This document shows positions 10,232 through 19,200 of a stretch of 31,436 nucleotides of DNA, one piece after another. The notes beneath the pieces were generated by a model. The model made no database searches. It was not told the DNA's origin and saw nothing but the letters and a program-made list of their open reading frames with translations. The stretch's first letter is position 1. Each line of letters begins with the position of its first letter. This DNA comes from Larix sibirica (lineage: Eukaryota; Streptophyta; Pinopsida; Pinales; Pinaceae). Made by a program: the position numbers and the translations under genes. Where the stretch lies: NCBI GenBank assembly GCA_004151065.3, contig NWUY0300048153.1:3639-35074 (forward strand), in the 5' to 3' direction.

Positions 10232-10290
10232 CATAACATAGTATATACTCAATCTCAAAGCCATAACGTAGTATATACTCAATGTCATTG
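10232..10290 (+). repeat. 30-bp tandem duplication
   Basis: Two adjacent units, each starting CATAAC.TAGTATATACTCA. The first is at 10,232-10,261 and the second starts at 10,262. They differ at A/G in the seventh position and diverge towards the end of the second unit. Confidence 0.8.
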
Positions 10291-10361
10291 TAATGTGTTA
10301 ATGAAGAGAGCAATTGGTCGGAATTTCTGTACACATAAAGGGCACAAGATTTATCTCCTAA

Positions 10362-10640
10362 AAAAGTGAAGTAGATGAGAAAGAATGTAGAATGAATAGC
10401 ACATGCACAAGCACCACCTAACCTTATATTTGTTATTTATAAGTGTGAATCAAAGGTAGATAAGAAAGAATTTACCTAACTTCATTTATCATTGTCTTTA
10501 AAAGTTATATATTATTTATTATTTTGTTTTTCTATATTTATAAGTGTAAATCAAAAGTAAATATGAAAAAATGTGAAATAATTAACACATACACAAACAC
10601 CACCTAACCTTTATTCACCATTGGCTTTGAAAGCTATATA
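10362..10640 (+). repeat. Imperfect tandem repeat, about three units
   Basis: Successive blocks begin AAGTG..A, continue with GTA.AT..GAAA.AAT, and in units one and three carry CACATGCACAAGCACC or CACATACACAAACACC followed by ACCTAACCTT. Units start at about 10,362, 10,440 and 10,539, so the period is roughly 80-100 bp. Unit two lacks the CACATRCACAARCACC segment. No coding capacity was seen. Confidence 0.6.
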
Positions 10641-10649
10641 CTATCTTTG

Positions 10650-11410
10650 ACATATATGTACACTGTTTTGCCATTTTGATAGCTTCTCTAATAGATTTTT
10701 AGTATTTGGTTAAAATATTTAACATATATTATTGGGTAAATATTTATTATCATTTTATCATTTTAATATAATATATATATAATTGGGTGTAGTTTGAGTG
10801 GTGAATATTTATTATCATTATATTATTTTAATATTTTGATTAATAGCTATAAATATAGTAAATTAGGTGTAGCTTGAGTAGTTGTGGGATGGAGTAGTAT
10901 CCTCTCCACCTAGATTTTATTTTTGTAAGTGACATATTGAACTCAAAATGAGAGTATTGTTGTAATGGCTTAAATTTTTTTAATATTAATATAAAATAAA
11001 AATCCAATTCTTTAATATGGTGTTTCCAATTAATAAAATGCTTCATTAATTGTAATGTAAATATGCTTATTGCTTACTCTTTGTAAAAATACTAAAAATA
11101 TATTTTACTAAAAATATTTCACAATAACTCTTTCATATGTTTTATTAAAAAATATTTCTTACTAAATTGAAAACACTTAAAATTTATACATCTTGAAATT
11201 GCTTTTAAGACGAAACTGTATCTCTTATTTCTCTTCAATTTCAATAAGATTGATAATAGAATAATGAAACAAGATTTATAGTAGAATAACAAAACTTCTA
11301 AACATAATAAATTACGAGTAGCTTTTCCAACCCCAAAGCTCATGATAATTGATATCGATGTAAGGGTCACTTATGTGGATGATATCAAATTTATTTGATA
11401 TCGAGATTAA
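10650..11410. other. Intergenic AT-rich DNA with minor repeats
   Basis: A degenerate tandem motif around AATATTTATTATCATT occurs at about 10,739 and 10,804. A perfect 22-bp palindrome-like sequence with 10-bp arms, GATATCAAAT and ATTTGATATC, lies at 11,381-11,402. No gene is recognisable. Confidence 0.5.
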
Positions 11411-11412
11411 TT

Positions 11413-11757
11413 AAAAACTGAAATACCAGAGCTGAGTTATTGGCTTTATGGGGTCTTCTTTTGTTCGCTTTTAATAAAGGTTGGCTTTATGGTATCTTCT
11501 TTTGTTTGCTTTTAATAAAGGTATTTTGTCTCTTTAGGTTCCGGGGGACTCCAAAGTTATTGTTGAATGGGATACATGGAAGTCAAAGTTATAGATGGCC
11601 TCTTTGGACCAATGGAGCTCTAGAATTAAGGAACTGCAAAACAAATTCAATGATGTCTCCTATTTTCATGTCTTTCATCAACTACATTATGTGGTTGATA
11701 GGTTATCTAAGAAAGCAGTGGGATTGCTTGAAGATCTCCCTTTTTTGAAGAATTTAT
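11413..11757 (+). mobile_element. LINE RNase H fragment, frame broken by a 41-bp duplication
   Basis: C-terminal RNase H domain of a LINE from a different lineage than the 8.35-kb copy. Frame 1 gives NTRAELLALWGLLLFAFNKG, where the glutamate of RAEL is the catalytic one. After a direct 41-bp duplication the correct frame gives VPGDSKVIVEW, with the catalytic aspartate of GDS. It continues through SSRIKELQNKFNDVSYFH to YVVDRLSKKA, with the last acidic residue. Two in-frame TAGs (about 11,535 and 11,592) sit where glutamine-type codons are likely. Visible catalytic residues are otherwise kept. The N-terminal part and the reverse transcriptase are missing, as in a 5'-truncated insertion. Confidence 0.8.
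11440..11521 (+). repeat. 41-bp tandem duplication inside the RNase H relic
   Basis: Units 11,440-11,480 and 11,481-11,521 both begin TTGGCTTTATGG and end GCTTTTAATAAAGG, with three mismatches between them. Because 41 is not a multiple of three, the duplication shifts the reading frame by exactly the amount seen between the AEL and GDS halves of the domain. Confidence 0.9.
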
Positions 11758-12430
11758 AGACAACAATGTGTTGTCTAGTGGTTCTTTGTTAGTTTATTAA
11801 GATAGGGTGTTCTTTGACATAGATTGTTTATTGATATTGTTATTGAGTAATTGTTGTTATAGTCTTTTTAACTCCAAGACATTGGGGTTATATGTATGGT
11901 TGAATACTAAATTTTGGGAAAACTTTTTGGACCTAATAGGAGCTTAGATAGTTTATTTAGTTTTGTGAAGGGAATGTGAATATGTTATAGACTTTGTTAT
12001 CTTTGATTCATTTATGAATAACATGTTTTTTTCGTGGTGAAAAAGTAATAAATTTATGTGATAGTATGGTTTTTGGGAGGGGATTTATTTTTGAATGCTA
12101 AGAAGAAAGTGTTTATATCATAAAATTTGGAGAAAATATGATTAATATTTTTTTAATGTAACATATTTCAAATTCTTTTATAATAAATTAAAATAATATT
12201 GTTTGAATTCAATTAAGTTGTATGAAAATAACTTTTAAAATAACAAACCCTTATAACTATCTTCTCATAATACATATTTTTAAGCATTGTGACATTAATA
12301 ATATTTAAAGGGAATTTAGATATGAGATTAATAATGTTTAGTTTTATTATTAAGTATATTTAAAATAAAGCAAATAGAATTATAATAATTATTAAAAGGT
12401 GATTTATTAATTTTAGTATATTTTTTCTCA
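11758..12430. other. Probable LINE 3' flank grading into AT-rich DNA
   Basis: The first 200-300 bp after the RNase H frame are T-rich (TTGTTATTGAG, GTTATAGTC types) and could be the 3' untranslated region of the fragment. No clean poly(A) end or target duplication was found. The rest is AT-rich with no recognisable feature. Confidence 0.35.
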
Positions 12431-12953
12431 TGAGGAGTGCAGCCATTATTTAGCTTTGTGGAATGATTAGGTGTTCTCATCATGGGTAATGGTGGAATGG
12501 ACCATGCATGTCAGCATGTGTCCAGTCCCAACCTTATTGATCTTATAGCACACATCCTAGCAGCATTGCTCATTTACAAGCTTGGTACAAACTTGAGGAA
12601 GCTCCTATGTTTGGCATCTACAACATTGCTCTCTCCTTCATGCGAGATTTCATAGCTCCTCAAGCTTGTCTTGGCCACTTCATGGTGAATGATTACACCT
12701 TGTGTTGGTTGCTATTATGGAGACGTCAGCATCGACGTCTTCTCTAGTTCGCAGTGAATGATCTCTTTGTTAGGCATCTATCCTAGTTTGAGTTTTCCCT
12801 CGCGTGTCCCTCGCTCTTCTGTTGAATTTCCATCCCCTCGGTGACCAACTCATCTTGGTTCGGCGTTGTATAGTTCCCTATTACATGATGTTCCGCAGTA
12901 ATGTAACTTAAAGGAAGACAGTGAATAGCCCTCGTCGGACCCATATGTCGCAA
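12431..12953. other. Less AT-rich DNA upstream of the coding-like relic
   Basis: Base composition rises above the surrounding AT-rich DNA here. One plus-strand frame near 12,590-12,720 reads YNIALSFMRDFIAPQ and GHFMVNDY, which looks protein-like but is unrecognised and interrupted. It may belong to the same decayed unit as 12,954-13,592, but no continuous frame joins them. Confidence 0.3.
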
Positions 12954-13592
12954 TCCATTAAGGAAATGGAGAATGCTAAGGGTTTCTTTAAGAACCAAGT
13001 TAAGAGACAAGCGTATGAGTGCCTTGAGCGTTTGGAAAGATGTATCTGAAATGATAGGGCATGCCCCGCTGCGAAGCAACTTGCATATGAACTTAGGGAA
13101 ATGGTGGAGAACCTTGGCTCCACCAAGACTCGAGAAAATCGTTACACATGTATTTTAGGTATGTTGTGGAGCATGAAGTCTCTAGTTAGCTTGCCTTGTA
13201 AGACAGTGTTGCGGGCAGAATCCATGAGGATATCAGATAATCCGTAGGTTGGCTCTATGTTGTTGACAATCCTTTCAAGAATGAAAACCAAGGTTATGGA
13301 CCTCCTCTCATTATTTCCTCTAATGATGAATAACTTTGTCATTGTTGCACATGGTATGGAATTAAGCATTGTTTTCAGTTCGAGTCCTGTAGACTGGTTA
13401 ATTTTGAATTCTCTTATTTTGAAGAATCTGGTTATAAGCCCCAGCCTGTGGAGGACTTTTTTGGTATACATATTAAGACTAGTAGTCTTAGGATGCTAGA
13501 TGTCCTCCATAGGCATCTTCAATTTTGGGACAATTGTCTCATCTATGCCATATGGACACACAGCGAAGCTGATTGCTCTATTCTGCACTAGT
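12954..13592 (+). pseudogene. Unidentified decayed protein-coding relic
   Basis: Two plus-strand frames join into about 210 residues with protein-like composition. Frame 0 (12,954-13,150) reads IKEMENAKGFFKNQ, QAYECLERLERC and ACPAAKQLAYELREMVENLG. After a frameshift near 13,150, frame 2 runs to 13,592 with VVDNPFKNENQGYGPP, CRLVNFEFSYFEESGYKP, VEDFFGIHIKT and LDVLHRHLQFWDN. About five in-frame stops interrupt it; several could be C-to-T changes of CAA or CAG. The antisense frames (162 and 109 residues or shorter) look like shadows. I do not recognise the family. It could be a processed pseudogene, a captured exon, or part of an unfamiliar retroelement. Confidence 0.45.
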
Positions 13593-13913
13593 AAATTTTT
13601 TCATTTTTCTAGTTTAATATAAGATCAAACCTTACCAAAAAATAGTATATTTTTAATTTGTAAGTCAAAGTGTTTTGACTGCATTAGTTTGATTTCTTTT
13701 TAAAGTGTTTTTCAATGTTTTCGAAAAAAAAAATTATTAATTGTTTTTTTAATTAAAAAAAAATCAGATATTTTGAATTCCACTCATGTTTTTTGATTGC
13801 TCAAAGAGATTATTGATGATCATGACGATAGTCGTTAATGTCCATTGAGACCAACTTTGGTATATCTAGACTTAAAAAGGAAAGAGTCACTTGTTTTTTT
13901 TAGAATTTTAGTT
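13593..13913. other. Intergenic, no gene seen
   Basis: AT-rich with A/T homopolymers. It separates the unidentified coding relic from the 3' end of the minus-strand LINE. Confidence 0.5.
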
Positions 13914-14053
13914 TTATGCTAAAAAAAGCTTTAAGAGAAGCATTCCTAAATCACCATAGTTGTGATGAGTTAAAATGTTAGGAAGGTCAATATTGTGGAA
14001 AATGTTTTGACATTGTGAATTAATGTGGGTGTATGTAGGACATTCTATGAGAA

Positions 14054-14460
14054 NNNNNNNNNNNNNNNNNNNNNNNNNNNNNNNNNNNNNNNNNNNNNNN
14101 NNNNNNNNNNNNNNNNNNNNNNNNNNNNNNNNNNNNNNNNNNNNNNNNNNNNNNNNNNNNNNNNNNNNNNNNNNNNNNNNNNNNNNNNNNNNNNNNNNNN
14201 NNNNNNNNNNNNNNNNNNNNNNNNNNNNNNNNNNNNNNNNNNNNNNNNNNNNNNNNNNNNNNNNNNNNNNNNNNNNNNNNNNNNNNNNNNNNNNNNNNNN
14301 NNNNNNNNNNNNNNNNNNNNNNNNNNNNNNNNNNNNNNNNNNNNNNNNNNNNNNNNNNNNNNNNNNNNNNNNNNNNNNNNNNNNNNNNNNNNNNNNNNNN
14401 NNNNNNNNNNNNNNNNNNNNNNNNNNNNNNNNNNNNNNNNNNNNNNNNNNNNNNNNNNNN
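14054..14460. other. Assembly gap (407 Ns)
   Basis: A run of N lies inside the minus-strand LINE relic, between the RT lead-in (GKAKDIEGYQA) and the C-terminal HFLIECP-type tail. A reverse transcriptase plus connecting region of this LINE type normally needs well over 1 kb. So either the gap is under-sized or the element carries an internal deletion. Open frames that run through the Ns are meaningless. Confidence 0.95.
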
Positions 14461-14663
14461 GATTTATGCTTGGTATCCTTCAATGTCCTTTGCTTTCCCT
14501 TTTGTGAGTCACTTAACCCCAAACTCTATGTCGTTTAAATAGAAAACTTCTTCTTTTGTAGAAAGGATTTTAATGTTGTCCATGACATCGAGGTATTTGT
14601 AAAACGTTTTAAGGTAGGATCCAATCCCTTAAGGGAAGATATTATTTTCATTAGTTCTACGAC

Positions 14664-14897
14664 TCAGAATTTGTCTCCAAAATTTCTTAGGATATACCTT
14701 AGAGAGGTGCAAAATAATCTCTTGTTTTTTTTCTTATATAACACTTTTTTCTTCCTTTTGATTAGTGATTTGTACATAGAGTTCTTGTTGATTTTTAAGG
14801 GCTCGTTGGAAACATCCCTAATGGATTTTATAGCATGCTTGCACTCTTGATCATACCAAGGGTTTGTCATTCTATTCTCCCTTTTACATGACACCAT
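14664..14897 (-). pseudogene. Endonuclease-to-RT linker segment of the minus-strand LINE
   Basis: A 77-residue uninterrupted stretch containing KRENRMTNPWYDQECKHAIK, SIRDVSNEPLK and MYKSLIKRKKKVLYKKKNKR, then LFCTSLRYILRNFGDKF. The NPWYDxECK...YK.L.KRKK pattern is the conserved connector between endonuclease and reverse transcriptase in this LINE type. It is the best preserved piece of this copy. Confidence 0.7.
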
Positions 14898-16107
14898 GAT
14901 AGAGAACTTGTTAAAGGAAGTGGAGAGGGTTGTGATAAAATTATGATAGAGGTCTTCAATATTGTCCTTAGTTAATAATATATTTAATTAATTATTTAAA
15001 TCTCTTAAAAATTTATCAATTTTATTATTATCAATGATCAAATGCTTCAAGTTATTTTAATTCTTTGTTATGGGGCTTATGTCCATGTCAAATTTTAGAG
15101 CTAGGGTTAAAGGTCTTTGGTCAAAGTTGGGCTCATGGTCATTTAAGATGTCAAAATTTACTATTTGGTTGTATATAGAAATACCCAATATCACATAATC
15201 TATGACACTACTACCCAAACCATGCATACGAGTCATCTAGTTGGATTTTGACCACTTTATAGGACCATTGCAAATTATTAGATCTTGAGAACTACAAACT
15301 TGATTAGCTCGGTATTCTCAACTAATTCTTTAGAGTTTCTTTTGTATCTACTAGCTAAAACAATAAAAAAAATGTCAAACAATAAAATCGGAAAATCAAA
15401 TTCATGGATGAATTTGGCAATACCATTATATTGGGTATTTGAGTTGTGTAGTTGGTGTTTTGTATTAGTGTTTTGATATATATATATATATGGTTAGCCT
15501 TGATATAGGAGCTCAACTTATAAAAGTGGGTGTAGATGGCATTTGAACTATCATTAATGGGCATCTTCATGTTTTCAATACATGTGTGAGTTGGAAAACA
15601 CACCCTAGGCTTGGTGAATTTCTCAAATTGGAGCCCAATCTTGATATTTTTCAATTTAGGATTAAACTTATAATTTTTCCATTAAATCTTTTCTCATGGA
15701 TTGAAGAGTAAGGAAACTTTGATTTTTCTATGAAGGAGTGTTCTTGATTCTTAAAATATGTGATATTTCAATGACTAGGGTATATGGTTTTACGAAGGTT
15801 GAGGTTGCGTGATGTTGGTGTGTTGGGATTGTGTAAAAAGGATTGGATAATGCATACATAAATATTGGGTTGATGCTTAACATAAGAAAACATAAATGGA
15901 GATCTTATGTTTGATTTTAACTTTTGTGTTTAGTGGGGAGGTTAAAATATTTATAGGGGAGTTTAAAGAGTAATGGATGTGATTGATTATCTTGAATTTG
16001 AAGGTATTGCAAATGATAAACTGATCAACAAGATTGTTCTTAAAATAATTACTCTTAAATATTTTGTTATTTGATTTTTTTTTTTTACTAGGGGAATCAA
16101 CAATTGA

Positions 16108-16300
16108 AGTTGGGCTCGTACTAGCATGACATGGAGTCAATTTCGGTCCACTACCACTATACCCCTAGGCGTACCAACATTGGCCCATGCACAAAACACA
16201 TGGCTCGGTCAATGTTTGATCCTACGACATCACAAAGAGTGCTTTAACAGTGCACCCTATCGCCAACTTGTCAGCACCCTGGGGGCTCGTTTGGGTTTTA
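16108..16300. other. GC-richer block inside the LINE 5' region
   Basis: About 190 bp of noticeably higher GC (for example CCCCTAGGCGTACCAACATT) lies within otherwise AT-rich LINE 5' sequence. The related block at 4,600-5,215 appears to lack it. It may be a small insertion or a segment deleted from the other copy. No terminal repeats were identified. Confidence 0.35.
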
Positions 16301-16570
16301 CTTGAACGTTTAGTAGGAAATATTAATGAAGGGAACCAACACCAAACATCTTGGAGATACACAAATCTCATCAAACTCATATTTGGATGATCAAATAAAT
16401 TATTTGAGAAATTGAATAATCAAAAGAACAAGGAGTTTGTCTAACAACATTTGAGATTGAAGGAGTTGTATCAGCTCATATGATTGTAGAGTTATTAATT
16501 TCTAATTATTAGTGTAGTGGGTTTATCATCTTCATAGATGTATGACGTGTGGCTTAAAATTTTCTTTGAA

Positions 16571-16939
16571 AATTGTCCCTCATCGAATCAAACCTCAATA
16601 TTATCATTTTTAATGACATCGTTGCACAAAGAGGCATTTTATACTTCCCATGGAGATGTATCATGTCTATAATGCTTATGTGGCACATGTAGACTAAAAA
16701 AGTAGTTAATAATAATAAAAATAATGAAAATGAAAATTAATAAATGAAATATTGAAATTGAAGTCAAAGTGGTCAGCTCCAAGATGGTATGATTTCAAGA
16801 TGTGATTTGCAGATCATGAACAAGATATAGATTTTAGACAAATGGATTGCCATCATGGTGGTCTTTATTGTTTTGGGGCTTAGTGAAGTTTCCACAAACT
16901 TAAGGCTTTGGATAATTTTCATGTTTACCATAAGATAGT
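16571..16939. other. Intergenic, no gene seen
   Basis: Sequence between the 5' end of the minus-strand LINE and the possible ORF1 start of the plus-strand LINE. AT-rich, no recognisable feature. Confidence 0.45.
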
Positions 16940-17130
16940 AGGGAACCAATTAAATGGCCATGTTGTCATGCAATATATATATTTTGGTTCTTACATAAGG
17001 GGATTTTGAGTACAAAGATGGGTATCATGGTTCCTCCCAAGGCCCTATAAGAGGTAATCATGAAAGTGGTACATAAGGAAATCCCCCATGGTAAAATTAT
17101 TGATGACATGCATGCTTCTAAATATATCTG
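16940..17130 (+). mobile_element. Possible 5' part of the nested LINE (left of LTR element)
   Basis: One plus-strand frame reads VPPKALEEV-like, then KVVHKEIPHGKIIDDMHASK up to the LTR boundary at 17,130. Reading resumes at 19,201 with CMQCDKKSTHY and then GYFVRKIPLEVIIKSW, as would be expected if one ORF1 had been split by the LTR element. The join is inferred from reading sense. The two sides have no exact target duplication to prove it. Confidence 0.4.
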
Positions 17131-17579
17131 TGTTATAAACCCAAATATTAAATTTAGATCATACATTATAGATATCATCAATAATAAAGAAACATGAGAG
17201 ATATTCAATAAACTTCACTCTATTATTATTGAAGTCTGATTCTTTTGATGGGATACATCAAACCATGTTTACTTTCCTTTTTTAGGGGAATTCCCCCTGA
17301 TGAGATAAGCTCACCATACAATAATATTCTCAACATCACATAAGTAAGACTCCATCCTTATTTATAGAATCACAATACAAACCTTCTAACCTCCTAACCA
17401 CTTAGTGGACTTTATTTAATGAGGTTTCATTGCATGCATTTACTAACTTAGTGGGCCTTATTTTCCTTATTTAATAATAACAATATGGCAGACCTAGTTC
17501 ACTTTACATTGAATGGTCTCCACTTCTAATCTAATGGCCCCCCCGAACCCCCCATTACCCCCTAGGTAGGGTCATAAGA
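17131..17579 (-). repeat. 3' LTR of the non-autonomous element
   Basis: 449 bp starting TGTTATAAACCCAAATATTA on the plus strand and ending GGTCATAAGA. It matches the copy at 18,719-19,200 along its length, including AACATGAGAGATATTCAATA, CTTCTAACCTCCTAACCAC and CCCCCCATTACCCCCTA. The end reads AAGA where the partner has AACA, so its terminal C is mutated. Confidence 0.85.
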
Positions 17580-18702
17580 GTTCACCCAACTTAGGAAAGC
17601 ATAGTCCTCAACACTTTGTGTGAAGTTGTACAACCATAATCTAGATTCACGTGGGTGAATGTTGACTATCATGTTGAATTAGGATCCAAGGTACCATGTA
17701 CTAGTGTGAGCCCCCATTCTGATGTCATACAACAAAATCCAGCTTAAGCATGGGTCCCGTGTACGAGTGCTAATGTCCATGGTGAAGTAGTTGAAGGTAA
17801 TCATCCAAAAACATGGGGGAAATGTTCATGTGTTGCAGCTAGCATCACATATCTAAAATGGAAGATCCACGAAATGTCGAGTGTTGCACCTCATACACCC
17901 AGGAGGGTCATATGGATCCAAATAACCCGCTAAAGCAAATGAATCCTCCAAGGAGTAGGAAAATTGTGGAGCTATGAGAAAGTATTCGACTGTAGAAGAA
18001 GTAGACTATTGTTATTTTTCATATGAAGGATAGGATTCCTCAAAAAGAATATAGAAATATTTTCCATCCCAAAGATTACAACTATCCATATTCCAATTTT
18101 CACAATCATCCTCCAAAGCATACCAAACAGATCTTTTGCAGTGATAGATGACCCATATGTCTCGAATAACCAAAGATTCCATAAATTTAACCAAATATTC
18201 ATTGAGTTGAACCTTATGAGATTGATTTTCCTAGATAAGTTTGGTTATCCTCATTTGTGTCTCCATTGACATGGGCCCCTACTTTTCCATGCTTCAATGG
18301 AGGGAAAAACCATTGCTAGGGCTATAATAGGGAAATAGTAACTAGAACAATGGCATATAATTATCATAGGAAAGCTCTAAAAATAAGATTTCCAATGGCG
18401 TTGGTCTTCCTATAACTAGATTATTTTTCCAAATGATATGACCTCTGCAAGGTATAGACAACCATCTCCCAAAAACTTGGAAAATGTGCATATTTGAAAC
18501 TGCAACATCTCCCTATCCTAGACTCGGATTTGAGTGATTTATGTTTTGAAATCACCTAATTTTTTTAGAGTAATTCATATCTCCAATTAGTTTTTGGATA
18601 TTTGGTTGGAGAAAACTCATAAATGCATTTGAGTGTATGTGGCCTTCTTCTCCTCTCTTTAAAAGAAAAAGAAAAAAAGATTCCAATGGTGTGGCTGCAA
18701 GT

Positions 18703-18715
18703 GGATTTGATACCA
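18703..18715 (-). promoter_or_regulatory. Primer binding site (initiator Met tRNA type)
   Basis: The minus strand reads TGGTATCAAATCC three bases inside the LTR end. It matches the common plant retrotransposon site TGGTATCAGAGCC at 11 of 13 positions. This is where the tRNA primer would anneal for minus-strand DNA synthesis. It sets 18,719-19,200 as the 5' LTR. Confidence 0.8.
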
Positions 18716-18718
18716 ATT

Positions 18719-19200
18719 GTTATAACTAAATATTAAATTTAGATCATACACAATGTATATCAACAATAATAAAGAAACATGAGAGATATTCAATAAACTT
18801 CACTATATTATTATTAAAGTGTGATTATTTGATGGGATGAATCAAACCCTGTTCACTAGCCCTTTCGAGGGGGGTTCCTCCTAACGAGCTAAGCTCACAT
18901 TACAATAATATTCCACACATCACATAAGGAGGACTCGTCACTCCATCCTTATTTATAGAAACAACATACAATACTAACCTTCTAACCTCCTAACCACCTA
19001 GTGGACCTTCTTTAATGAGGTCCCATTACATTTATTTACTAACTTAGNTGAGGTCATGTTACATTTTTTTACTACCATAGTGGGCCTTATTTAATAATAA
19101 CAAACATAGTGGACCTAGTCCACTTTACATTGAATGGCTCCCGCTTCTACTCTAATGGACCCTCTAGGCCCCCCATTACCCCCTACGTAGGTTCATAACA
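18719..19200 (-). repeat. 5' LTR of the non-autonomous element
   Basis: 482 bp with TGTTAT at one end and ATAACA at the other. It is 33 bp longer than its partner. A 32-bp segment at 19,016-19,047 is repeated at 19,049-19,080 with an N (19,048) between, which accounts for the net length difference. Confidence 0.85.
19048..19048. other. Single ambiguous base in the LTR
   Basis: An isolated N falls exactly at the junction of the two 32-bp repeat units in the 5' LTR. This may mark a place where the assembly was uncertain. Confidence 0.95.

Larger units (their letters stand above)
13914..16570 (-). mobile_element. Minus-strand LINE relic interrupted by an assembly gap
   Basis: Non-LTR retrotransposon read right to left. 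The 5' region (about 16,570-15,670) is not clearly coding. A decayed endonuclease follows (15,660-15,080): PTHTCIENMKMPINDSSNAI, SRYKRNSKELVENTELI, DLIICNGPIKW, then HGLGSSVIDYVIL and NDHEPNFDQRPLTLAL. The histidine of the usual DHRP is glutamine. The linker at 14,897-14,664 reads NPWYDQECKHAIKSIRDVSN and KSLIKRKKK. At 14,640-14,461 another frame gives LKTFYKYLDVMDN, STKEEVFYLNDIEFGVK and GKAKDIEGYQA, which leads into the reverse transcriptase. The gap follows. Beyond it, 14,053-13,914 reads LIECPTYTH and the C-terminal NILTHHNYGDLGMLLLKLF. The element is dead through stops and frameshifts. Confidence 0.75.
17131..19200 (-). mobile_element. Short non-autonomous LTR retrotransposon, minus strand
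   Basis: Two related direct repeats (17,131-17,579 and 18,719-19,200) begin TGTTATAA and end in CATAACA or a variant, giving TG...CA termini. A sequence complementary to initiator Met tRNA sits just inside the right-hand copy on the minus strand, which fixes the element's direction. The interior (17,580-18,718, 1,139 bp) is far too short for gag-pol, and no protease, integrase, RT or RNase H is recognisable. The longest minus-strand frames (17,972-18,202 and 18,012-18,194) are unrecognised. This fits a small non-autonomous element that depended on enzymes from a related autonomous one. LTR divergence and indels indicate an old insertion. Confidence 0.8.

Noticed and set aside
11366-11390. YVDDIKFI, which resembles a Copia reverse transcriptase box
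   Set aside because: It is an isolated short match with no neighbouring RT motifs in that frame. It sits in AT-rich sequence beside the RNase H fragment and is probably chance.
11381-11402. Perfect 10-bp-arm palindrome (GATATCAAAT/ATTTGATATC)
   Set aside because: Short AT-rich palindromes are expected by chance in this composition, and nothing around it suggests a protein-binding site or terminator.
13142-13471. Minus-strand ORF of 109 residues
   Set aside because: The plus-strand frame across the same region has more protein-like composition and continues the upstream segment. The antisense frame is more likely a shadow, although with the family unknown this is not certain.
13914-14538. 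Apparent ORFs of 160-202 residues spanning the N-run
   Set aside because: Most of each frame is N. The only real parts are short LINE segments on the minus strand, so these are not genes.
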